Assembly: GCA_022835595.1 (NCBI GenBank)
Contig: BQUP01000005.1
Coordinates: 1,793,501 to 1,857,500 of the forward strand
Origin: Cystobasidium ongulense
Lineage: Eukaryota; Basidiomycota; Cystobasidiomycetes; Cystobasidiales; Cystobasidiaceae
DNA length: 64,000 nucleotides
Direction of reading: 5' to 3'
Positions 56,101-64,000 of the stretch are shown piece by piece. The notes under the pieces were generated by a model. That model was not told the DNA's origin, did not search any database, and worked only from the letters and a program-made list of their open reading frames with translations. Positions within the stretch are counted from its first letter, which is position 1. The number at the start of each line of letters is the position of its first letter. The position numbers were made by a program, and so were the translations under genes.

Positions 56101-57240
56101 GTTTATCATCGTTCCGGGTCCCGTGCGGGCGAACCCTTCGATGAAAGTACGGAATTACACAGCGCCATGCATACTATTCTCGATGCTTCTAACCTGTCTA
56201 GCTCGAACGCTGGAGATCAAAGGGGCCCCTCGCCATCGAGCAACTCTCCAGCATTCCCCAACGGATATGGCAAGTCGTCAAGTTCAAGCAAATGGCTACC
56301 TTCACCTAGCCTGGCGTCGTTACCCATTCCTATCGGTATCTCTCCTTCCACCGTCCGACAAGCAGCAACGAAAGTGAGAAAGTATAGCTCAAGCTTGCGA
56401 TCTCCTCGCTTGCATGCTGTGGGATCGGGACATAGCCTACAAGGCAGTACGCTGTCTTTCGAAGATGACGATGCTGTGCTTGCTCAAATACCGCCTGATA
56501 TGCTCGAGATTGAAGAAGAAGGTGTCGATCTAGGTCGACCGCAACAAGTCTCTGGGCGATCTGATAGATATGGCTCGCCTTCGCCTGCCCCCGTTCCTTC
56601 GTTATCTGTCGGTACGGCATCATCAGCCGAGAGTCATGGCAAATCAACGGATTCGCCTTCTAGACCTGTCTCTCATCACGACACGAGTACCAGTCCAGCT
56701 TTGCATGCCTCGATGACGGACGAGGAAGTGCGCAACGAAGGTGAATGGGACAGCTTCAAGCTCGAAGGCATCGATGATGAGGAGGACGATCTCAAATCTT
56801 GTGCTACAGACCAGGTCAAGACGAAGGCTCCATCACCTTTATTGTCACACGCTATGCTGCCTCTGCTCGCTGCAAAGTCGGAGCAAGTGGCCAGCCAAAA
56901 GATGCCAATCAAGGAGCGAGGATTGGCGCCACCTTCCGTACACGAGCCCGAAGATAAATCGCACCTCACGTCCGGACTGAGAGCTTTCACGCTGCAGGCG
57001 GCAGTCCCCGATGAAAACGCGCTCAACCTAGCCTCGAAGCCTCTAGAGCTCGAACCTGTGCCATCTTGCAGTGATTTACCTGCGATCTCGCCTACTATAG
57101 CTACGCATCGCGATGCAACCCCATCCCCTCTATCGTCATCTCCTGCTGTTTCATCCGCAGCTGAATTCAGCGCCAGTCCAGCCACTGCTGGTGTACTCGC
57201 TAAGCAGAAGAAGAAGAAAGCAAAGAAGGGCAAGATCTAA
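53107..57240 (+). CDS. BCAS3-family WD40 protein, about 1313 aa
   Basis: Exons are 53107-53309, 53365-53946, 54026-54146 and 54205-57240. The family is known from human BCAS3 and related phagophore-associated beta-propeller proteins. Evidence is a propeller-like series in order: SGRLKLWDASSFSEL, VVLVYSTVSHRIVKRL, PLSLHIWTLPTFE, FTPVYWLSSSRLLAYA, GLVSIAHFRPSKNHQLTLLSINPNGTLIL with HSFHVFELRP, and RGLTVARTIAAQWSPDSRFVLVSTSRGTVHVYPVHPLGG, the BCAS3 hallmark. Long Ser/Pro-rich loops are inserted between blades, and the C-terminus is disordered and ends in a Lys-rich run. The acceptor before exon 3 is an unusual AAAG at 54025, since the better-looking CAG upstream leads to an immediate stop. The start codon is the first ATG of the frame and is uncertain. 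Confidence 0.85.
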
Positions 57241-57825
57241 AGGCCGTTCCCATTCAACCTAAGCAAAACCCAAGTCAAACAAGGATTTCAAGCATTCCAA
57301 CCTCAACATTGTCATTGTAGCATAGCCCGTGTGATGTATTCATCTACGTGTTCCGTGAAAGCAAAAGCAAAGAAAATCAATCAGCAAATTCAAGTCAAAT
57401 TCGGGTGCAGTATCTTGTGGGGATGGAAGCTCTTTTGCAAGCTGGCGTCTGTTCTAGCGATATATCAAGTATCAGTATTTTGTTATTTGTAGTCTCCCTA
57501 GAAGTAAAAGTCCACAATATGTTGTAGCATCTGTGAACATCCTCATATCAACATATTATACCAATCTCGCCGGATCAAGTTGCTCGACTTCTGGATCCAA
57601 GCGCCCTCTCGCTACTTTGTCACGGACCAACTGAAGCTTGGCTGGACGCTGTGACTGAGCGTTACGACACAGGCATGAGGAATGGGACGATATGCTGAGA
57701 GGTACGCGGTGCTAGGCTATGGCGCATCAGACCCAGGTCAGAACTGACGGACTCGTCTACACTGGCAGTTGAAGTCGATCGCGTTTTTGGCGGTAAACAG
57801 CAGCAAGTCGACGAAGAAGAGCGAC
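57241..57825. other. Spacer between BCAS3-family and MUG113-type genes
   Basis: About 585 bp between genes in the same direction. The frame of the next gene stays open upstream of its first ATG to about 57769. Nothing else seen. Confidence 0.45.
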
Positions 57826-59753
57826 ATGGGCAAGCCATGGATGAAGGCACTGTTTGCTGACCTAGCTCCCAAGGCGGATTCGGATAGCGGCTTCTCGCCA
57901 GAAGCGTTCGAAGAGAGTCGGTCGGCCAAGTGGAACAAGCAGCGAACTCAGTCCAGCCCGCCGACTTCGACGAAGCAAGCTTCACAAAACTACGACATTG
58001 CTGAACACGCAAGAGCGAGCTTGCGTTTGAACGAAAGTCCGTCTAAACACACTGTCAACCAGTATCTACCACCAGCATGTCGGTCGGCAAATGGTCGCCC
58101 TGCTCATGGTAGAGATCCTAATGCCCGGTGGCGAGAAGGTCATGGAAGTGCACAAGGTCTACCCTATGAAAATCCCTCGACGTCTGGCAGCAGCCCCTCT
58201 CGAAACCCTGCCACACCACCTCCTTTAGGACCAAGACCTATACTCTTCCCACAGGAAGTCCCGTACCAGAATTCTAGGAGACCTGCAATCGGTACTGGCG
58301 GGTTTGTTGACCCACGTCAAGCTCCTCTCAGGCATCAAAGAGAGACATCAACATCGTCTCAGGGAGTAGCTCAGACACCCGACTCATCCGCACAGAGACG
58401 AGTCCCGTACCCTTTCTCGTCAAACTCGGCCTCTCCTGTACGACAACATATATCCTCGAATCCCAGTCATCCGATATTCTTGTCGACTCCTCCTCCGACT
58501 CTACCTTATCGTCCGCACAGTGATCCTCAAGCTACCGGTCAAGCACCTAAGCCACCCACTATTAGCAAGTCAAGCTCGGATGACCATGGGAAAGGAAAAC
58601 CGAACCAGTGCCATGGTACAACAGGCGCTGGGAAACGCTGCACGCGGACAGTGAAAAACAAGACCGTCTCTCCCAAGACAGCTGCACAAATGCAGAGCAC
58701 AGCCGACTTCAGAATGGGCTATAATGCCTTGAAACAATTGGACAGACGGCTGAGCATGCGCAAAAAGCCGGCTGGGCCTTCGAAACCCGATATTAAGAGA
58801 AAACAGCGTGTCGTTGAAATTGAGAGTGATAGTGACACCGATTACGATAACACTTCAGCTAGATTATCGCCAGTCAAGGGCGTCTCGGGTACAGAGGACG
58901 CCGATTTAGAAGAATTGCCGGTTTTCTGCTTCCAGCACGTCAAGCAAACCTTGGAGCAGCGGGGAACCTTCATCAACTCCAAGTCTGTAGACTTTCAAGG
59001 TGAGATGGACCTCAGGTGAAAGCTCCTTAATTCCTCAACTTCGACTAACGCGTTTTAGTAAGACTGGATACCGGCATATCTCCCGCAAGAAACCCAACTT
59101 CAACTGCGCCACGAAATGGTCAAGCCGCGAGCGGAAGAGCGACGTGGCTATATTTACGTACACGAGTTTCCTTTCTCCTGTAGGTAATGTGATTTTCTCT
59201 TCATCCAGATCAAGGCTGATTACCTTACTACAGCCGGCAATTCTGAGACCACCACGTTTATCAAACTTGGTCGTTCAGTGCGGCCCGTTGCCCGATTAGC
59301 TGAATGGAAGTCGCAGTGCAAGAGTAGGCAGGTACGTCGTTCGACATTCAATCGAAGTAAAGAGTGTAATCTGACTCTAGTACTTCTTTCTTGCAGCCGA
59401 TAGTGCGAGACATATTCCCTCTGCATTTTTCTCACCCATTACATCCTGGGCACACGGCAGACAGCCTCGTGAACACCTACAGAGCAAGTCCTAGTCATCA
59501 ACATGGACGTCTGCTTTTCTCGGAGCAAGGTGCGAATCATCATCAACGCTGGGAACGTCTTTGCTTGATCGAGCTGGCTGGTATCGCTGCCATTCAAGGT
59601 AGAGACAGACACGATGAGGAGATTGCTCGGCAGGCTTGCGTCGATTGCGGAAAAATACATATCGAGCTCTTCCTAGTCAATAAAGGTTCATACGAGAAGG
59701 ACATTCGTGAAATGGTACTTCGCTGGCAAAGATTCGTAGAGACTGTGTTGTAG
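57826..59753 (+). CDS. MUG113/DUF1766 (T5orf172-type) protein, 582 aa
   Basis: Exons are 57826-58999, 59063-59157, 59209-59331 and 59397-59753. The first 400 residues are Ser/Pro/Arg/Gln-rich and disordered, except for a small Cys block (QCHGTTGAGKRCTRTV, later VFCFQHVKQ) that resembles a zinc-binding knot. The conserved C-terminal domain starts at DWIPAYLPQETQLQLRHEM, continues RGYIY, then FIKLGRSVRPVARLAEWKSQC, the GIY-YIG-like core of the T5orf172/DUF1766 family named after fission-yeast mug113. After it come FPLHFSHPLHPGHTADSL, LIELAGIAAIQ and CVDCGKIHIELFLV. The second intron, 59158-59208, is only 51 nt. Nearer donors would leave introns under 30 nt and break frame. Nuclease activity is not proven for the family. 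Confidence 0.82.
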
Positions 59754-59861
59754 CTATTGCATATAGCAGCAGAGAGCATTTAACAGATACAATTAAGGCT
59801 GTAAACCATGTAGCATAGCTGGTGAACTGGGATGGAGTCGATCTGAACACGGCCATCGACC

Positions 59862-62433
59862 TCACGCTTGCCCTCGAGCTGCTTTCTGTTCTGCCAGCCG
59901 ACGCTTGAGCTCCGCCATTCTATCCATAGGATTGACGGCAGTTCCGGCATCTTTGATCCTCGTCTGTTCTGCCGAAAGGGAACTGGGCAGAGCCGTGGAC
60001 GATCGTTGCGTCGAGATAGGCGGCGAGGGCGCAGGAGGCGATACAGCTGCTCTTTCAGCTGCCAAACGACTCTGCAACAGAGCAAGTTTCGAGTTCTGTT
60101 GCCCTGACTGAGCAGACGTTGGAGTCGAAAGGGTCTCGGCTTCATGTCCGGTCAGTGTCGAGTGATCCGATACGGACCGCTCTGTATTTAATCGGCGCTG
60201 TTTGAGGACTTGCAGCACGTGTTCGCGTAGTGAGGCTTCGCTCTTCTCGCTTGCACGCGTGCCCAGTGGCTCGCCGACATTTATAGGAGAGGCGGATCCT
60301 GAGCGCAGCTTTGCCTCGCTTAATCTCGCCATTAAATTAGCGTGCATTTCGCTGTTGACTTTGCCTTTGCGAAAGCCGCGGCCTTTCATCTGTATGCCAC
60401 ACGCAGAATTCGCCTGACTATGTGTCAGACGGGCACTGTCGTACTGAGCAGGCGAACTATATGCATTCGACTCGCTTTTCGACCCAGAGAGCCTTGACAA
60501 GAGATCCGGTCCAAGATCTCTGATAAGGTCGACTTCCTTTCCATTTTCATGGACAGTCGGCCTCGACTGCGCCAGGCCACGAATAGATAGCGCAGGCTGA
60601 CGGACCTGGTTCGCGTGTGTGATCTTGTTTGTATTGTGTGTGTCGTCTTTCGGCGTGACTAGTGGAGCCGACTCGTAATCTGATTCTCCCAACGAGATAC
60701 CGCCATCGTCGGAATCCTCGTGCGGGGCTGGCTCGATTGGCGCAGTGAAGGACAGCACTTCTTGCACTTCTTGCTGTACCCTTGATGAATTTGGCTCCGG
60801 TTCTCTCCTATCAGATCGATGCCTTCCACTGTCTTCATCTCGAACTCGTTCTGATCTTGACGGCCGACGATCTACACGTTTCCGCTGCGGTGGTCCTGCT
60901 TTGTTCAGTCTGCTGTAGCTAGGTATGTAAGAATCGCCTTCTCGACGCGAGGGAGGTGAAGGACGATCTGAGCGTCTCGAGTATCTTCTTTTGCCGATAC
61001 TGCCCCGTCTTGCTGCGGGCCGATCATCTGTAGAGTCTGCATTGGAAAGGGATGACACAGACGGTGAGCGGGGTCTCCGAGTCGTCGCGGGACGCGAAGA
61101 GCTTCCTTCTTCTTTGGCTTCTTCCAGTTTACGTGGCGGACGGCTGAATTGCTCTGATCAGCATGGGAACGGGGCTGGATCAGGACGAAGGCAACTTACT
61201 CATACTGGATTGCCCTGTCATACTGTCTGATATCCTTATAGGGACTGCGTAGGAAACTGTAGGTTTCGCTGCAAGAACATGTACGTAAGCCATGGCATCG
61301 TCGATGCAACTGTGCGTTTGATACACTCACTGCCAAAAATGCTCTGCTTGGTCTTCGCCAATAAACTCGGCTAGAAGTCGTGTTGCGCTATCGGATCGTA
61401 GTTCCAGCTGTGAAGCAACGTTTGTGCAGTAATCTACTAGAAATGCTAAGTCAACGCCGTCAAAAACTCTGAGTTCACGTCGCAACCACTTTTGTAATCT
61501 TTGCTTGAGTTCCGGATTGGAACTAATTTGCTGAGGTGAATAGTCCCGGAACTGTACAAGAGAAAGGAGCAGGCTTGTGACTCAGATATTTGATGCGAGT
61601 GACTGTGCAATAAGATACTCACCCTGGTGAACCTATTTGTAGCTACGTGCTTGACATATAGACCATACTTGTACACATATCTTCGTTTCTCCAGAGCTAA
61701 GTCTTCGGCATCGACTTCGGGCATAGCAGCTGGCTCATTACGTGCTCTCCATTCCGCATACTTGAATCGAGGGTGGGTCGGGCGATTGAACAGCTGCTGG
61801 CGGGCACCTTCGCGCAGTTCGCGAATTGATCTTTCGGGCGGAGGCGAATCCGACTTTAGTAGAGGTGGAAGGTAGTGCTGTAGCAGGTTTGCTAGGTCAA
61901 TATGAGCTTATCGGGTGCTGAGCAAAGACGTCTTACTTTTTGGTAGTCTTTCTCGCTTCGTATATTGTGTACTAGTAGTTCGATGTTAGCCACACAAAGT
62001 GGACATCGTCTAGATTGTTCGGTCCAGGCAAGGATGCAGACGAAGCAGTACGCGTCTATCGAATACGCAAAGGTCAGTGTAAGATCTCGCTCACCCCTCG
62101 CGTCCGATATGGATGCGTACCGTGACAACAAGGCTGGACTACTGTCCGGTCGTCGATAACCGACAGGCAAATGGCACAATGTAGCGATTCATCGTCGCTG
62201 TCGTACAGGCTCTCGGCGTCGCTGTCGGGTTTCGTATCCATTTCTTCCAGGCCTATATCGTCTTCTGTCCTGTCCTTTTCCTTGCCCTTGGTGTTGCCAT
62301 TCGAGAGGCGCCTAGCTGGAGCCTGAGTCGAGCTTTCCGCGAGCTTCTCGAGGCGGTCCATGGCGTCTCCCTCGTCTTCTGCGCCTCGTCCATTGAATGA
62401 ACGCCTCCTACTGCTTCTTTCCGCCTCTTGCAT
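59862..62433 (-). CDS. Topors-like RING-finger E3 ubiquitin ligase, 752 aa
   Basis: Exons are 62433-62121, 62055-61937, 61877-61623, 61551-61331, 61268-61200 and 61143-59862. The RING (C3HC4) is split by the first intron: HCAICLSVIDDRTVVQPCCH, then YCFVCILAWTEQSRRCPLC. After it come VHNIRSEKDYQKHYLPPLL, RYVYKYGLYVKHVATNRFTRFRDYSP, LQKWLRRELRVFDG, LLAEFIGEDQAEHFWHE and SFLRSPYKDIRQYDRAIQYE, the conserved Topors block of fungal homologues. The long last exon is Arg/Ser-rich and disordered and ends in a short helix (MDRMAELKRRLAEQKAARGQA). Topors acts as a ubiquitin and SUMO ligase in the nucleus. The final exon alone looks like an independent gene, but it has no ATG of its own at its beginning. 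Confidence 0.86.
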
Positions 62434-62522
62434 GTTTGCACTCGCTGTGGTTGAAAGAAAAGCTGCAAGTTGACTTCTGACAGACTTGTAACTAAAAGCA
62501 AGACGGACATAACGAGCCCAGA
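62434..62522. promoter_or_regulatory. Very short (89 bp) divergent promoter between Topors-like and PDCD5
   Basis: The two start codons are only 89 bp apart and point in opposite directions, so both promoters and 5' UTRs must overlap. No element was recognised. Confidence 0.7.
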
Positions 62523-63356
62523 ATGGCCGACGCAGAACTGGATGCCATCAGGCAGGTGAGATGACTACTGCTGTAATTGCTTGATAAGTCTGGTAGCAAA
62601 AGCTCACTCGACCCCACGCATCAAAGCGTCGTCTCGCCCAACTTTCTGGCGGCAATGCAAGCCCATCACAAGGACAACAGCAACCAGCTCCAGAGGTACA
62701 TAGTTGACAACTAACAACCATAGAACGATCTGATGAGTTGCTCGCCGTGTCCCTTTGGAGCAGGAAGCTGCAGCTAAGGCCGCAGAAGAAGAAGAATCGC
62801 GCCGCACCATAATGTCACAGATCTTGGACGCACAAGCTAGAGAAAGACGTGCGTGAAGCCATTGACACCTCGTTCTCCAGTCACAGATGTCTAATCAGAC
62901 TGGCATGTGCACCCAGTGTCTCGCATAGCACTTGTACGACCTGAGCGGGCGCGAAGCCTGGAAGAGCTCATCACACGCATGGCAAGGTCCGGGCAGATCA
63001 GAGAAAGGATCAACGACGAACAGTTGCTTTCGCTTCTGGACCAGGTAGCACAGGCTGAACAGCGAACCTCGGCCTCGGGTGGCTCTTCGAAAAGCAAGAT
63101 CACTGTGAGTGGCAAATGCGTGCTATGTTGCGCCAATTCACAAACAAACCTCCATTTGAGCGTCCTTGGTGTATGCTGATATGCGTGGTCGTTTGTATTT
63201 TCACAGGTTCAACGGCGTCAGGACAAACTGCATTCTGATGATGAAGACGATGATGACGAGTATATGAGAAGCAGCACCAGCGCGCGACCGAGTGAAGCCA
63301 GCAGCAAGAAGGCAGCAGCGGCAGATGACGACGACGATGACATATTTGACCTGTAG
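62523..63356 (+). CDS. PDCD5: PDCD5/TFAR19 family protein, 174 aa
   Basis: Small conserved helical DNA- or chaperonin-binding protein, human PDCD5. Exons are 62523-62555, 62627-62695, 62764-62848, 62917-63104 and 63207-63356. It begins MADAELDAIRQRRLAQL, the family opening. Then come ESRRTIMSQILDAQARERLSRIALVRPERARSLEELITRMARSGQI and INDEQLLSLLDQ, the full family core. It ends in an Asp-rich tail (SDDEDDDDEY, then DDDDDIFDL), longer than the human tail. The first exon has just 11 codons. Between exons 2 and 3 a second acceptor would allow other products, but the chosen one gives the family sequence. Confidence 0.93.
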
Positions 63357-63729
63357 TGCTGCCAAAATCTGGCTTTGTATGAAGCCGTGCCTTGTTGTAG
63401 AATAAGTACAGGATAGTCAGAGATCACGTGATGCGGAATGGGCAAAGCAAGACCGCAATGCACTCAATCAGACACAGAGGGCGTTGCTGGTGTATCCTAC
63501 CTGCTACAGCGAACACCGCTTAGTATGGCTGGTTCTACCATGGCGAGCGCTTCCTGACGCTTGCTTCGATCACGTCCTGGTTCATGCTGCAAAAGCTCCA
63601 TCTTCGACTTGTCGTCTGCTTCAACTCATCATCAACAGCAGTATCGTCACGTTGGCCGCCTACGCCATGTCCACAATGTCGCGGTGACACCTACGCTCGC
63701 CGCGTCAAGCCAGGCTGCACGTCGTAAAA
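63357..63729. other. Spacer before the mRNA guanylyltransferase
   Basis: About 370 bp without a supported gene. It includes an in-frame-less CG-rich stretch just before the start codon. Nothing else seen. Confidence 0.45.
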
Positions 63730-64000
63730 ATGGCGGCAGTCCACGCCAAAGGGCTTTCTTCTGTGCCCGACCATATCCCAGGCATTCTCATAGACCAGCC
63801 AGAGCACAGACATCAGCTTCGTATGCATCTGTCTGGATTATGCAACCAGACTACTCTCAGGTAAGCTTTGCTTTCGCCAGTTGAAAGGCCTCCAGCTGAG
63901 AGCTTGCCTTCCACTTGCCAGATTCCCAGGATCACAGCCCGTCAGTTTCGACTACCGGACGCTGGACTTGTTAATGCAGGAAGAGTGCGCACTTCGAATC
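63730..64000 (+). CDS. CEG1: mRNA guanylyltransferase (capping enzyme), 5' part only
   Basis: GTP:RNA guanylyltransferase that adds the 5' cap. Exons are 63730-63860 and 63922 onward, running past the window edge. The N-terminus reads IPGILIDQPEHRHQLRMHLSGLCNQ, then after the intron TLRFPGSQPVSFDYRTLDLL. The FPGSQPVSF block is the diagnostic stretch upstream of the active-site lysine, and the order matches fungal Ceg1/Cgt1. The KxDG nucleotidyl lysine motif lies beyond the window. The ATG at 63730 gives the usual short N-terminus. The window cuts the gene about 70 residues in. Confidence 0.9.

Noticed and set aside
59180-59208. Shorter introns in the MUG113-type gene using GTAGGT or GTAATG
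   Set aside because: They would be 25-29 nt, shorter than any other intron here, and break the frame of the conserved domain.
59862-61058. Separate 398-aa Arg/Ser-rich gene at the end of the Topors-like gene
   Set aside because: The frame is entered in phase by an upstream intron and its apparent start is a GTG. It is the last exon of the RING gene.

Overview
The window reads as nuclear DNA of a basidiomycete fungus. Nearly every gene is cut by several 51-100 nt GT-AG introns with CTAAC/CTGAC-like branch sites, both strands are densely used, and the gene set is fungal (DASH-like subunit, Fus3/Kss1 MAPK, Vba-type transporter, small secreted cysteine-rich proteins, CFEM-like GPI protein). The class within Basidiomycota cannot be fixed from sequence alone. 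I saw no tRNA, rRNA, CRISPR array or intact transposon. All gene models below were spliced by hand, with reading phase checked at each junction.

Layout. 0-9.1 kb: 3' part of the U2AF large subunit, a small membrane-anchored protein, the DEAD-box helicase DBP2 with a 902-nt intron, and allantoinase. 9.2-14.8 kb: RAD54 and RAD52 head to head across about 330 bp. 15.0-19.4 kb: a short-chain dehydrogenase, then a poorly coding stretch with tandemly duplicated exon-like units. 19.4-26.8 kb: CFEM-like GPI protein, Fus3/Kss1-type MAP kinase, L-fuconate dehydratase. 26.9-35 kb: PITH-domain protein, Spc34-like protein, LSM8, UDP-glucose dehydrogenase. 35-40.6 kb: p24 protein Erv25, pyruvate decarboxylase, an acidic protein. 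40.7-46.7 kb: accessory-looking block with two paralogous 8-cysteine secreted proteins, an MFS transporter, another small secreted protein and a Cys/His-rich mini-protein. 47.5-64 kb: CE2-like SGNH esterase, PCMT, a small conserved protein, a coiled-coil protein, a BCAS3-family WD40 protein, a MUG113/DUF1766 protein, a Topors-like RING ligase, PDCD5, and the start of the mRNA guanylyltransferase.

Most genes are housekeeping functions in splicing/RNA (U2AF, DBP2, LSM8, capping enzyme), recombination (RAD54, RAD52), secretion (Erv25), carbon and nitrogen metabolism (PDC, UGD, allantoinase, L-fuconate dehydratase) and signalling. The points most worth a second look are the tandem 8-cysteine secreted pair with its neighbouring transporter, two homologous introns flanking the RGG regions of DBP2 together with its long 3' intron, the RAD54/RAD52 bidirectional promoter, a 140-bp hairpin before allantoinase, the tandem exon-like repeats at 17-18.5 kb, and an unusual number of microexons (6, 11, 14, 15, 15, 21 and 22 nt).
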